Shown: positions 32,356 to 41,618 of the stretch, one piece after another
Layout of the letters: the number at the start of each line of letters is the position of its first letter
How positions within the stretch are numbered: position 1 is the first letter of the stretch
NCBI GenBank assembly: GCA_963848085.1
Contig: CAWKCE010000003.1
Location: 372,001-436,000, forward strand
Origin: CAWKCE01 sp032127035
Lineage (GTDB): Bacteria > Actinomycetota > Actinomycetes > JAHEKZ01
Direction of reading: 5' to 3'
DNA: 64,000 bases
Position numbers and translations under genes: made by a program
The notes under the pieces: generated by a model
Databases searched by the model: none
What the model was told of the DNA's origin: nothing
Seen by the model: only the letters and a program-made list of their open reading frames with translations

Positions 32356-33657
32356 TCATTCGCGAACGTCGGCATCGGCTCTTCCCAACCTCACCGAGTC
32401 TGGCAGCCCGGTCGCCTGGTATGTCAGGTAGCTGCGCTGGGTCACGATGTGATCGGCCACATATGCGGCGTCGTGCCAAACGCCCCAGATGAACGAGGAT
32501 CCGCGCCGTGCCAGCCAAGGCAGCCCGAGGAAGTAGACGCCCGGTTCGCTCGACACTCCCCGACGGTGGCTGGGCCGTCCGTTCACGTCGAGGGCGTCCA
32601 CCTGCAGCCAGCTGTAGTCGACGGCAAAGCCGGTCGCCCAGATGATCGAGGTCACTCCAGCGCTCGCGAGGTCGAGCTCGAGGATGGGATCGCTCACGCA
32701 GCCCGGGGTCGGTCCCAGAGCGCGGGCGTCCGGATCGTCCGGGAGGTCGATGCCATTGCGGGTGACATATGCATCGGCCTCGTCGAGCAGTGACAGGTAG
32801 TTGTCGTCACCGTGTGCGAGGTTGTCGGCCAGGTCCGCGGAGAACCGGAGGGCGCCGCCTTCGAGCGAGCGCGTTCGGCCAACGAGCACCATGCCGCGGT
32901 TGGCCAGGTCGCGGAAGTCGACGGTGTGGCCCCCATGGGCGCCGCTGACCGCGATCGTGACGTGCTCCTTGCCTTGGGGGGGCGTCTCCTCATCCCACTT
33001 GCCCAGGACGCCGAGCCACCAGACGAAGTCACGCCCGCGATACCGCCGCGGTGGGCGGTCGTGCGGGCCAACAGAGAGGTAGATACGTCGCCCTGCGCGC
33101 AGCAGTTCGTCCGCGATCTGCACTCCGGATGACCCCGCCCCTACGACGAGGACCGCCCCTTCGGGCAGCTGGCTCGGGTTGCGGTAGCCGCTGGAGTGGA
33201 TCTGCATGAGCCCGGCATCGTCGGGAGCTATCGCCGGTACCACCGGACGCTGGAACGGTCCGGTGGCGGCCACGACAAAGCGTGCGTCGATGCTTCCCTC
33301 CGAGGTCTCGACCCGGAAGCCGGGCCGGCCGACGTTCCTGCGCGCGGACGTCACTTCCACGCCACACCGGATCGGCGCCGCAATCTTCTCCGCGTAGTCG
33401 ACGAAGTAGTCCGCGACTCGTTCTTTCGAGGCGAACTCCTCCGGGCCGATGTCGGAGAACTCAAGGCCGGGGAAGCGGTCGTGCCAAGCGGGCCCGTTCG
33501 CAACCAGGGAGTCCCATCGCTCCGACCGCCAACGCTCGGCGATACGGTTCCGCTCCAGGACGAGGTGCGCCACGCCGCAGCGGCTCAGATGCTCGCTCAT
33601 CGCCAGACCGGCCTGCCCCCCGCCGACAACGAGGGCCTCGACCTCTTCGCTCGCCAT
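32356..33657 (-). CDS. Flavin-containing monooxygenase-like FAD/NADPH oxidoreductase
   Basis: 433 residues. FAD-binding GGGQAGLAMSEHL near residue 13, a second nucleotide-binding GAGSSGVQIADELL near 172, and the late IIWATGFAVDYSWL motif are the class B monooxygenase arrangement; the region WLARRGSSFIWG near the end resembles the CzcO/YhhG-like family. Substrate unknown. It lies 210 bases downstream of a class V aminotransferase on the same strand. Start ATG 33657 follows GGAGATGG. Confidence 0.85.
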   Translation of the reverse strand: MASEEVEALVVGGGQAGLAMSEHLSRCGVAHLVLERNRIAERWRSERWDSLVANGPAWHDRFPGLEFSDIGPEEFASKERVADYFVDYAEKIAAPIRCGVEVTSARRNVGRPGFRVETSEGSIDARFVVAATGPFQRPVVPAIAPDDAGLMQIHSSGYRNPSQLPEGAVLVVGAGSSGVQIADELLRAGRRIYLSVGPHDRPPRRYRGRDFVWWLGVLGKWDEETPPQGKEHVTIAVSGAHGGHTVDFRDLANRGMVLVGRTRSLEGGALRFSADLADNLAHGDDNYLSLLDEADAYVTRNGIDLPDDPDARALGPTPGCVSDPILELDLASAGVTSIIWATGFAVDYSWLQVDALDVNGRPSHRRGVSSEPGVYFLGLPWLARRGSSFIWGVWHDAAYVADHIVTQRSYLTYQATGLPDSVRLGRADADVRE

Positions 33658-33867
33658 CTCCGGGCTCCCGTCGACGATTCAGAACTGGCTCTTCGTGCCT
33701 TGCAGGGCGCATGCGCCACCGGCATCTTGCGTCGGCAGCAATGGCTCTGTCCAACAGATGTTCTCCAGTCACTACATCGGTAGCGCCGATGCAATGGCTG
33801 GAGCCTGAGCCGCGACTTTCAAGGCGAGACAGGTGTTCCACTGCTCAGGCGGCGGCGTCCGCTGCGC

Positions 33868-35061
33868 CTATCTCTGGTGTCGGCCGATTGACTCAAGTGC
33901 CTCGGAAAGAGCTCGCACGTCGTCTTCGCTGTTGTAGATGTGGAGCGAGACACGGATGCCCCCGACGCGTGAGCTGGTGATGATCCGGTGCTCGCGCCCC
34001 AGCGCGGCCTGGACTTCCTCGACCGCGGCAGTCGGGTGTCTCAGCGAGACAATGTGCCCACATGCGGACGGGGCGCTCAGGGGCCGATAAGGGGTCCAGC
34101 CAAGCGGCGCCGTCTGCCGTGCGAGGCTGTCCGCCAGCCGGTTGGCGTGCTCCCGTATCGTACTCAGTCCGATTCCGGTGAGCAGATTGATCGAGGCGAG
34201 TAGCCCCATGGCTGCGCTGTACGACATCGTGGAAAGCTCAAATCGTCGGGCGCCCTCTGCGAGCGAGAGCTCCGCCGGCTTGAAGTCAAACGGTGCGGCA
34301 CCGCCTTTCCAACCAACGAGCGTGGGGATAGCAGCTGCAAGGTCCTCGGTGACCCCAAGCAACGCCACGCCGCCTGGGGCAGACAGCCACTTGTACCCGC
34401 TGCACACCAGCGCGTCGGCTCCCCAGGCGCTCATGGTGACGGGGATGGCCCCCGCCATCTGAGTGACATCAACGACGACCCGGGCTCCAACGCTTCGAGC
34501 ACGGGCCACGAGCGCCGCGACATCGACTTGGGTACCGGTCGAGAACTGCACCGCGCTGACGCATACGGCGGTTGTTCGCTCGCTGATGGCGTCAACCAGC
34601 GACTGCGTGAGGTCTTCGGCCGCAACGTCGGGAACCCACCGAATGTGCATGCCCGATCGCTCGTGGGCGGCCAGCCATGGGTAGGTCACACTCGGGAAGT
34701 CGCTCGGTACCAGGATCACCTCGCCGTCCGAGTCGGAGAGAAGTGCGGCCATCTGGCCCAAGCCCTCGCTCGCTCCGCCCACCACCGCGACCGATCCCAC
34801 CGGCGCGCCGAGAAGCTCGGCTGCAGCCGCTCGCAGCGAGTCGAGAATCTCGGCCTCGGCCTGGTCCGACAGGAAGAGGTTGCCGTGCTGGGCGACATCG
34901 ACCAGGAAGCGTGTACTCGCTTCGACCGAGACTCGCGGTATCAGGCCGAGGGACGCTTGGTTCAGGTACCTGCAGTTGGCCAGGCCGGCATACTCTCCAC
35001 GGTCGATCAGGGGTTCCATCTGCGTCCGTCGCTTCCGTGGCCAATCGTCGAATTCCGCCAT
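33868..35061 (-). CDS. Class V aminotransferase (cysteine desulfurase-like fold)
   Basis: 397 residues from ATG 35061, chosen because GGGAGAGAGAAG sits just ahead of it. PLP-binding lysine in SGYKWLSAPGG near residue 223, the Asp in VVVDVTQMAGA near 205 and aromatic loop GGASEGLGQM near 95. The N-terminus (YLNQASLGLIPRVSVEAS) is like isopenicillin N epimerase-type members, so epimerase, lyase or aminotransferase activity are all possible. No Fe-S partner (SufU/IscU) is present. Pairs with the downstream monooxygenase. Confidence 0.82.
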   Translation of the reverse strand: MAEFDDWPRKRRTQMEPLIDRGEYAGLANCRYLNQASLGLIPRVSVEASTRFLVDVAQHGNLFLSDQAEAEILDSLRAAAAELLGAPVGSVAVVGGASEGLGQMAALLSDSDGEVILVPSDFPSVTYPWLAAHERSGMHIRWVPDVAAEDLTQSLVDAISERTTAVCVSAVQFSTGTQVDVAALVARARSVGARVVVDVTQMAGAIPVTMSAWGADALVCSGYKWLSAPGGVALLGVTEDLAAAIPTLVGWKGGAAPFDFKPAELSLAEGARRFELSTMSYSAAMGLLASINLLTGIGLSTIREHANRLADSLARQTAPLGWTPYRPLSAPSACGHIVSLRHPTAAVEEVQAALGREHRIITSSRVGGIRVSLHIYNSEDDVRALSEALESIGRHQR

Positions 35062-35510
35062 GTCTTCTCTCTCCCGAGGCATCCAACCGCCAACGTAGCT
35101 GCTGGCCTTGGGCCCGACCTCGGCTTCGTTCTCCGGCACACAGCACGTCTCCCCATCCCTTGCCAGCTACATGACGAGAGCGGCTTTGCCGGAGACCCGG
35201 CACCCGTTCATCTCGTCCCCAAGAGTCCCGGCCGCAGGCTGAAGCGCGTGTCTGGAACTGCTGGTCGGACTGTTCGGGATTCTCGAACTTGGCGGTCGGG
35301 CTCGGCCTGCCGATGTTCGCGCTGCTTGTGATCTGGATCGTCGCCAGCGGCGTCTTCATGTACCGCGACGCCTGATCCCGGGTCGTACGGGACTCCCACC
35401 GGAGTGACCTCTCGTCGTCGAGCCGATGGCGCCCGCCCCGGTCGCCGTGGCGACGTCGAAGTCGCCCCACGCGGAGCCGGTCTACCGCTGGGACCAGGTC
35501 GAGCGGGAGG
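35062..35510. other. Intergenic stretch with a membrane-protein fragment
   Basis: 449 bases with no complete gene. The fragment at 35280-35375 is described separately. Between 35420 and 35510 a plus frame reads EPMAPAPVAVATSKSPHAEP without known match. Confidence 0.4.
35280..35375 (+). pseudogene. C-terminal fragment of a membrane protein
   Basis: Frame reading FSNLAVGLGLPMFALLVIWI, then VASGVFMYRDA-stop: one clear transmembrane helix with a short cytoplasmic end. It continues upstream for only about 15 plausible residues and has no start. It looks like the tail of a lost membrane protein. Confidence 0.4.
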
Positions 35511-36074
35511 TCAGCTTTCGCGGACAGGGACGACGACTTCGTTGCGCCGTCGGAACCACGGCGTCCAGGGCGGGTCGAAGCGGGCGAAGCGCGGTGGACC
35601 GTGGGTCTCGAGCCCGGCTGCGGACACCGCTCGCAGCAGCCGGCTGGTCTGCTGCTCGTACGAGGCAGACGTCCAACGACCGGAGTACTGGGCCACGGCG
35701 GCGAGCTCCTCCGGGACGGCCCGGATCGCGACCCGGGCATCGGCAGGGTCCGGGAGCGACTCGCGCGTCGAGCCCCGCGGCATGACGAAAGAGACGACAT
35801 AGCGACCGGGCGACGTCTCGGCGGTCAGCGTCTCCACAGTCGCCGGCGTCTCGTCTGGGTCGTCGCGGCGCTGGAGCACGGGCGCGGTCATCGCCAGGCT
35901 CTGGCTAGCTCGGTTCCGCCCACGAATGTAGGCCACCAACGGACGGAAGGCCGTGTTGCCCGCGCCCTCGAAGGAGCCGTCGACCTCGACCTCGGCGACC
36001 AGGTGCGCTCGGTAGCGGCGAAGCTCGAACCCCGACCCCTGCCGTACCACCTCGTACCGCTGCTGCTCGGTCAT
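35511..36074 (-). CDS. SOUL heme-binding family protein
   Basis: 187 residues from ATG 36074, preceded by GGGCGCGAGAGGTCGCC. Family segments: YEVVRQGSGFELRRYRAHLVAEV at the start, FRPLVAYIRGRNRASQSLAMTAPV near residue 50 (the MTAPV motif) and RYVVSFVMPRG near 93. SOUL proteins bind heme or tetrapyrroles; no signal peptide is present, so it is cytoplasmic. Standing alone on the minus strand. Confidence 0.88.
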   Translation of the reverse strand: MTEQQRYEVVRQGSGFELRRYRAHLVAEVEVDGSFEGAGNTAFRPLVAYIRGRNRASQSLAMTAPVLQRRDDPDETPATVETLTAETSPGRYVVSFVMPRGSTRESLPDPADARVAIRAVPEELAAVAQYSGRWTSASYEQQTSRLLRAVSAAGLETHGPPRFARFDPPWTPWFRRRNEVVVPVRES

Positions 36075-36398
36075 GGCGACCTCTCGCGCCCCCTTCGCTG
36101 GTGCTCTTCTCTCAGACCGTACGCCCACGCCGGACCCGACACGTTGCCGCTGCTGGCCGGCCAGTTCAGCCCTGGGGCAGAAACGCGGCGCCGTCCCGGG
36201 ACAGGTCAATCGCAGTGAAGACCAGCGATTCGGTCGCGCCGTTTCTTGGATGTGGCGAATGGCATGTGCGGCATCAGGTGGGTCATGACGACGTGCATGG
36301 GCCGGTGGGTGCTCGCCACGGCGGTAGCGGGCACGAAGCCCGGGCAGACTGCGGCCCCGTGACCGGCTGTGTGAGTCCGCCGTGCGGGCAGCTCAGCC
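36075..36398. other. Intergenic stretch
   Basis: 324 bases between SOUL and PPK2 genes; nothing recognisable on either strand. Confidence 0.3.
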
Positions 36399-37241
36399 TC
36401 AGAAGGGCGTCGGAATGCGCCTGAGCGGGAGATCCGGCTCCACGTACCCCTTGGCGGCCTGTCGTCGAGGCAGTCGCACCGCCTCAGACGTCAATGGCTG
36501 GTACGGGATCTGGCTCAGCAGGTGCGTGATGATGTTGAGGCGGCCGCGCTTCTTGTCGTCGGTGTTCGCGACAAACCAGGGAGCCCACGCGGCGTCGGTC
36601 GCCGCGAACATGGCGTCCCGGGCTCGTGAGTAGTCGTACCACCGGCTGTACGACTTGAGGTCCATCGCGGACAGCTTCCAGACCTTGCGCGGGTCATCCA
36701 TCCGGCTCTTCAGGCGACGGGTCTGCTCCTCGGCGCTGACCTCGAGCCAGTACTTGATCAAGATGATCCCTGAGTCGACCATGGCGCGCTCGACCGCGGG
36801 CGCCATCTGCAGGAACTTCTCGGTTTCTTCTGGCGTGCAGAACCCCATCACCGGCTCGACGCCGGCCCGGTTGTACCAGCTTCGGTCGAAGATGACGACC
36901 TCCCCGGCCGCGGGGAAGTGCGGCAGGTAGCGCTGCACGTACATCTGGGACTTCTCACGGTCGGTCGGTGCGGGGAGGGCCACGACGCGGAACACGCGCG
37001 GGCTGACCCGCTCGGTGATCCGCTTGATGGTGCCGCCTTTCCCGGCGGTGTCTCGGCCCTCGAACACGACACAGACCTTGGCTCCGGTGGACTTCACCCA
37101 CTCCTGCATCGCGACCAGCTCGCCATGCAGGTGGCGCATCTCCCGCTCGTACTCCTTCCGACTCAGCTTCCTCGGTGCCCCTGCCGCCGATCCAGACGCG
37201 TCCGAGCCGGGCTTCGGGTGCTTCTTCTTGGTCTTGGCCAT
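36399..37241 (-). CDS. ppk2: Polyphosphate kinase 2
   Basis: 280 residues. Walker A FEGRDTAGKGG at residues 60-70, lid and Walker B region VVIFDRSWYNRAGVE near 135, with the family SAMDLKSYSRWYDYSRARD near 195. Class I PPK2 enzymes use polyphosphate to phosphorylate nucleoside diphosphates. A Lys/Pro-rich N-terminal tail (AKTKKKHPKPG) precedes the domain. It is 29 bases downstream of a P-type ATPase gene on the same strand, so the two may be cotranscribed, linking polyphosphate and ion homeostasis. Confidence 0.92.
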   Translation of the reverse strand: MAKTKKKHPKPGSDASGSAAGAPRKLSRKEYEREMRHLHGELVAMQEWVKSTGAKVCVVFEGRDTAGKGGTIKRITERVSPRVFRVVALPAPTDREKSQMYVQRYLPHFPAAGEVVIFDRSWYNRAGVEPVMGFCTPEETEKFLQMAPAVERAMVDSGIILIKYWLEVSAEEQTRRLKSRMDDPRKVWKLSAMDLKSYSRWYDYSRARDAMFAATDAAWAPWFVANTDDKKRGRLNIITHLLSQIPYQPLTSEAVRLPRRQAAKGYVEPDLPLRRIPTPF

Positions 37242-37270
37242 GACGGAGGTCTCCGGTCGCTGGGTTGAGG

Positions 37271-40075
37271 TCAGTGATCTGAGCTCACTGGGGCGGAGGC
37301 GATCGCGCGTTCCGGCGCGACAGCGTGGGGCGCGTCAGTCAGCGCTGGTGCCGGGATCCGTCGGCGCCGGACCCACTTGCTGACCTCGACGACGATCGGG
37401 AGCAACAGCGCCAGACCGATCGTGGCGAGCCACTGGGCACCGGTGAGGGACACAGTGAGCAGGGAGCTCTGGAACCGCGGGAGCTCGGTGGCCAGGAACA
37501 GGAGTGCGACCGGGACCACGGAGATGGCTAGCGCCTTCAGGACCGGGGGAGTGAGACCGCTGGTCGGGTCTCGGCGGTTGGTTACCGCATTGAACACGGT
37601 ACCGAGCCCCATCACTGCGAACGTCATGGTCAACGAGATGCTCGCGGCGTCGGTGCTGGGCTCGTCGGGTCCGGCAACCAGAGGTACCAGGGCCGCCAGG
37701 AACAGCACCGCCCCGTAGAGGATCCAGGAGGTCACTGCAGCCCGGTTCGTGATGGGCATCCCCGGGTCCCGCGGTGGGCGGCTCATGACATCCGGGTCGC
37801 CCGGGTCCACGGCGATCACCACCACGCCGGCTGAGGTCAGGAAGAACAGGAGGAACAACACCATCGCCGGCGTCAGGGCGATTCCCCCGTTGATGTTGAA
37901 CGCGGTGGCGGCGACGAAGAGCATGACCAGCGCGAGCAGCTGGGTCATCTGGAAGCGGATGTAGGACACGACTTTGTCGTAGACCCGGCGCCCGAGCTCG
38001 ACCGCGTGTACGAGCGTGCCGAAGTTGTCGTCGGTGAGAATCATCCGACCTGCCTGCTTGGTGACCTCGCTGCCGCTGCCCATGGCCACGCCGATGTCCG
38101 CCTGCTTGAGTGCGGCGGCGTCGTTGACGGCGTCTCCGGTCATCGCGACGACCAGACCCTGCTCCTGCATCATCCGTGCCAGGCGCAGCTTGTCCTCCGG
38201 CGTGACCCGTCCGAACACATGCAGCTCGGGGAGCCGTCGCTTGACCTCGTCGTCGGTCAGGCCCTGCAGCTCGGGGCCGCTGATGGCACCGGCCCCGAGC
38301 CCGAGCGTCTCCCCAATGGCCTTGGCGGTGACGGCGTGGTCACCGGTGATCATCCGCACGTCAATCCCGGCCTTGAGGGCGGTCTGCACTGCCGGCCTCG
38401 ACGATGCGCGCAGCGGGTCGATGATGCCGACCATGCCGACGAAGTCCAGGTCGGTGACGCGGGACATCGGGTCGTCGTTCATCGCCGACAGCTCGCCTTG
38501 GTCGACGATCCGGGCCGCGAAGGCCAGCACCCGCAGGCCCTTCTCGCCCATTCGGTCGTTGGCCGCGTCGATGCCGGCGCGAGCTTGCTCCATCGGCACG
38601 GGCTCCTTGCTGAACGGCCCGCCCGACTGCTTGCAGCGGGCCAGCACCACGTCCGGGCCGCCCTTGACCAGCTCGATGACGTGGTCCACCCCGTCGACCT
38701 GGAAGCGGTGGAAGGTCGCCATGAACTTGTACTCGGAGTCGAATGGCACCTCGGCCAGCCGGGGGTAGGCACGCCGGGTCTCCTCGGCGTCAACGCCGAG
38801 CTTGGCGGCCAGCACGACCAGCGCCGCCTCGGTCGGGTCGCCGACCACGGTTCCATGGTCGGAGACCGTGGCGTCGCTGTCCAGCGCGAGCCCCAGCGCC
38901 AGTCGGGTGAAGTCCGGCACCGGTGCCCCGGCCACGGACCGGACCTCCCCGGTCTTGGCGTAGCCGTCGCCTTCCACGGTGAACCAGAGCCCATTCAGGT
39001 ACATGTCCGAGACCATCATCTGGTTCATCGTCAGCGTGCCGGTCTTGTCGGTGTTGATGGCGCTGGTTGCTCCGAGGGTCTCCACGTCGGTGAGGTTCTT
39101 CACCACTGCCTTTGCCTCGGCGAGCTGCTTGGCCCCCATGGACAGCAGTCCCGACACGAAGGCCGGGAGGCCGGTCGGGATGGCCGAGATCGCCATCGCT
39201 GTGCCCACCAGAAGGACCTGCTTGAACTCCTCGCCACGGACCAACCCGACGACGACGATGAAGGCAACCGCGGTCCAGGCGATGACCGCGATGACCTTGG
39301 TCAGCGAGTCGAGCTCCTTCTGGAGGGGCGACCGGGACCGGGTGACCGAGCTGAGCATGGTGGCGATCTGGCCCATCTGGGTGCCCATACCCGTCTCCGT
39401 CACGACCATGGCCGCGGTTCCCCGTGTCACCGACGTGTTCTGGAAGAGCATGTTCGCCCGGTCACCGAGGGCGACCTCCCCGTCGGGGAGGACCTCCGCC
39501 CCCTTGGCGACCGGGGCGCTCTCCCCGGTGAGCGCCGCCTCCTGGGTCTCGAGGGTGGCCGAGCGGACGATCCGGCCGTCTGCGGGGACGATGTCCCCCG
39601 CCTCCAGCTGGACGAGGTCACCAGGTACCAGGTCGACTGCGGGGACCTGGACGAGCTGCCCCTGCCGCACCACCTTCGCCTGGGGCACCTGGAGCTGCGA
39701 CAGGGCGTCCACACTGGCCCTGGCCTTCAGCTCCTGCCTCGACCCCAGCACCACGTTGAGGAGGATCAGCATGCCAACGACGACGCCGGTGGATACCTCC
39801 CCGATCAGAATGCTCACGACGGTGACCGCGACGAGCATGAGGTTCATCGGGTCGCGCAGCTGCTGCACGGCCACCGCCCACGCCGACGGCGGCTTCTCCG
39901 CGGTGATCTGGTTCGGCCCGTACTGCGTCAGCCGGGACGCGGCCTCAGCCGAGGTCAGGCCGTCCGACAAGTCGGAACCGAGCTCGGCGGCGACGTTAGC
40001 CGCCTCGCGGGCGTAGGGCGGCACGGCGTCGGCAGACCCGGGTGCAGTGCCAGCTCCAGTCGTGGTGTCGCTCAC
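37271..40075 (-). CDS. Cation-transporting P-type ATPase (P2-like)
   Basis: 934 residues from GTG 40075. It has an N-terminal cation-ATPase domain (GLTSAEAASRLTQYGPNQI), LTGESAPV (actuator) near residue 180, the phosphorylation motif DKTGTLT near 344 and the hinge near 646, which reads TGDAVNDAAAL where TGDGVNDAPAL is usual. The M4 helix reads AIPTGLPAFV: the PEGL of Ca/Na pumps has Thr in place of the ion-binding Glu. About ten transmembrane helices. Ion specificity is therefore uncertain; Ca, Mn, Mg or Na are possible. No heavy-metal (CxxC) domain. Confidence 0.88.
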   Translation of the reverse strand: MSDTTTGAGTAPGSADAVPPYAREAANVAAELGSDLSDGLTSAEAASRLTQYGPNQITAEKPPSAWAVAVQQLRDPMNLMLVAVTVVSILIGEVSTGVVVGMLILLNVVLGSRQELKARASVDALSQLQVPQAKVVRQGQLVQVPAVDLVPGDLVQLEAGDIVPADGRIVRSATLETQEAALTGESAPVAKGAEVLPDGEVALGDRANMLFQNTSVTRGTAAMVVTETGMGTQMGQIATMLSSVTRSRSPLQKELDSLTKVIAVIAWTAVAFIVVVGLVRGEEFKQVLLVGTAMAISAIPTGLPAFVSGLLSMGAKQLAEAKAVVKNLTDVETLGATSAINTDKTGTLTMNQMMVSDMYLNGLWFTVEGDGYAKTGEVRSVAGAPVPDFTRLALGLALDSDATVSDHGTVVGDPTEAALVVLAAKLGVDAEETRRAYPRLAEVPFDSEYKFMATFHRFQVDGVDHVIELVKGGPDVVLARCKQSGGPFSKEPVPMEQARAGIDAANDRMGEKGLRVLAFAARIVDQGELSAMNDDPMSRVTDLDFVGMVGIIDPLRASSRPAVQTALKAGIDVRMITGDHAVTAKAIGETLGLGAGAISGPELQGLTDDEVKRRLPELHVFGRVTPEDKLRLARMMQEQGLVVAMTGDAVNDAAALKQADIGVAMGSGSEVTKQAGRMILTDDNFGTLVHAVELGRRVYDKVVSYIRFQMTQLLALVMLFVAATAFNINGGIALTPAMVLFLLFFLTSAGVVVIAVDPGDPDVMSRPPRDPGMPITNRAAVTSWILYGAVLFLAALVPLVAGPDEPSTDAASISLTMTFAVMGLGTVFNAVTNRRDPTSGLTPPVLKALAISVVPVALLFLATELPRFQSSLLTVSLTGAQWLATIGLALLLPIVVEVSKWVRRRRIPAPALTDAPHAVAPERAIASAPVSSDH

Positions 40076-40276
40076 AGCGGTGACCCTCCTCGGCCGCCGG
40101 ATGCGGCCCGCGTGCCGGCGCATTCACGTTCCCCTCCAGACTATCGACCGCACGTGACGCCGCGGGGGCGGGCACTGGACCGGGTGAGGAGCTCCGGTGG
40201 CGATGGTTGTGGCACGTCGATGGCACGTCCAGGGAGACTCTGGTCACGAGCATCCGCTCTCGAGGAGGTGGGGGAC
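40076..40276. other. Divergent intergenic region of P-type ATPase and MaoC genes
   Basis: 201 bases carrying both promoters. A direct repeat GGCACGTC is seen at 40211-40218 and 40222-40229. The strong AGGAGGTG at 40263-40270 fixes the downstream start. Confidence 0.4.
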
Positions 40277-40678
40277 GTGCCTGAGATCGGCCAGACCGCA
40301 TCGCGAACACGACGTGTCCTACACAGCGACATTGAGCACTTCACTGCGATCACCGGCGACCGCAACCCGTTGCACTACGACGAGGCGGTGGCTTCGCGTA
40401 GCCGGTTCGGACGCTTGATCGTCCAAGGTGGCGTCACGTCTGGCTTGCTCAACGCCGTGGTCGCCGAGGAGCTGCCTGGCCCCGGATCGGTGTTCCTCCA
40501 TGTGGACTGGAACTTCCGGGCACCGGTGGCTCCGGGCGAGGAGATCACCGCGCGCGTCGAGGTGCTGGAGGCGCGGGAGGACAAGCCGATCTGCCGGCTC
40601 TCCACCACGATCACCAACCAGGACGGTGTGGTCGTCCTCGACGGCACCGCCCTCGTCTGGCAAGAGCCGCTCGTCTAG
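40277..40678 (+). CDS. MaoC-type (R)-hydratase
   Basis: 133 residues from GTG 40277, fixed by GGAGG eight bases ahead. Hot-dog fold with the catalytic hydratase-2 motif: SDIEHFTAITGDRNPLHYDEAVA holds Asp and His, followed by GRLIVQGGVTSGLL. Enoyl-CoA hydration is expected; in actinobacteria such genes also serve fatty-acid or polyhydroxyalkanoate metabolism. No related genes nearby. Confidence 0.88.
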   Translation: MPEIGQTASRTRRVLHSDIEHFTAITGDRNPLHYDEAVASRSRFGRLIVQGGVTSGLLNAVVAEELPGPGSVFLHVDWNFRAPVAPGEEITARVEVLEAREDKPICRLSTTITNQDGVVVLDGTALVWQEPLV

Positions 40679-40683
40679 GAGGC

Positions 40684-41094
40684 TCAGCCGGCCAGGAACG
40701 ACAGGCGTACCTGGCGGACCGGGTTGTCCACGTTCGTGTCCACCAGGCACAACGCCTGCCAGGTGCCAAGCGCCAGTCGTCCGCCAAGCACCGGGACGAC
40801 GAGGAAGGGCGGCACGATCGCCGGCAACACGTGGTCACGCCCGTGCCCGGCCGATCCGTGCCGGTGGCGCCAGGGGGCCGAGCGGGGCAGCAGGGACTCC
40901 AGAGCAGAGAGGAGATCGTCGTCGCTCCCGGCTCCCGTCTCGATGACCGCCAGGCCCGCAGTGGCGTGGGGGACCCAGACGTGCAGGAGACCGTCGTCGG
41001 CCGAGACCCCTCGAAGGAAGTGCCGGCACTCGGGGGTCACGTCGACGACGGCCGGGTCCGAGCCGGTGCGCACCTCGACGACGACGCTGTGCAT
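40684..41094 (-). CDS. YjbQ family (UPF0047) protein
   Basis: 136 residues. Conserved HATAGLAVIETG near residue 43, HGSAGHGRDHVLPAIV near 79 with the metal-site His, and GTWQALCLVDTNVDN near 110. Family members show thiamine-phosphate synthase side activity, but the true role is unclear. Five bases separate its stop from that of MaoC, tail to tail. Confidence 0.9.
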   Translation of the reverse strand: MHSVVVEVRTGSDPAVVDVTPECRHFLRGVSADDGLLHVWVPHATAGLAVIETGAGSDDDLLSALESLLPRSAPWRHRHGSAGHGRDHVLPAIVPPFLVVPVLGGRLALGTWQALCLVDTNVDNPVRQVRLSFLAG

Positions 41095-41167
41095 GCCGCG
41101 AAACTACCCTCCGGGCCGCACGACCCGGCCGTCTGCTTGGGCGCCCACGGGCGCTCCTCCTCGGGGC

Positions 41168-41229
41168 TTGACGTCGCCGCAGCTCACCGGTACTTTCTAT
41201 ATCAGTTAATTAATGACTCTCGAAAGTAC
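41168..41229 (+). promoter_or_regulatory. Promoter and inverted-repeat operator of the arsR-like operon
   Basis: TTGACG (41168-41173) and TACTTT (41191-41196) are spaced by 17 bases. The inverted repeat GTACTTTC (41190-41197) / GAAAGTAC (41222-41229) overlaps the -10, and the AT-rich TTAATTAAT lies between its arms. Autorepression by the ArsR-type regulator is likely. Confidence 0.55.
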
Positions 41230-41246
41230 GGCAGGTGGCACCCGTG

Positions 41247-41618
41247 ATGACTGCGAGCGCGACGCCTGACGAGGCGCGGCTTGATGAGACCTTTGCGGCC
41301 CTCGCGAACTCGACCCGGCGAGCGATCTTGGCGCGGCTGGCTCACGGTGAGGCCAGCGTCAACGATCTCGCCGCACCCTTCGACCTGACGCTCCCCGCGA
41401 TCTCCCGGCACATCAAGGTGCTGGAGCACGCTGGTCTCGTCACGCGTGGCCGGCGGGCACAGTTTCGGCCGTGCACCATCGATGGCGCCCCACTCGCGCG
41501 GGTCGCTGACTGGACCGAGCAGTACCGGCGGATCTGGGATCACCGATTCGACCGCATCGACGACTACGTCCGAGAGCTTCAGAAGCCCCCAGACCCGAAG
41601 GACGGCATGGCCCAATGA
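41247..41618 (+). CDS. ArsR-family winged-helix repressor
   Basis: 123 residues from ATG 41247 (AGGTGG eight bases ahead; in-frame GTGs at 41235 and 41244 are alternatives). Winged helix: TRRAILARLAHGEASVNDLAA, recognition helix LPAISRHIKVLEHAGLV, wing TRGRRAQFRPCTI. It has no ArsR metal cysteine box; the single Cys in FRPC is not a metal site. This subgroup is paired with AHSA1-domain proteins, as here: its stop overlaps the next start as ATGA. Confidence 0.88.
   Translation: MTASATPDEARLDETFAALANSTRRAILARLAHGEASVNDLAAPFDLTLPAISRHIKVLEHAGLVTRGRRAQFRPCTIDGAPLARVADWTEQYRRIWDHRFDRIDDYVRELQKPPDPKDGMAQ

Noticed and set aside
38006..40678. 890-codon plus-strand frame through the P-type ATPase
   Set aside because: Shadow of the ATPase gene; only the last 133 codons, in the MaoC gene, are real.
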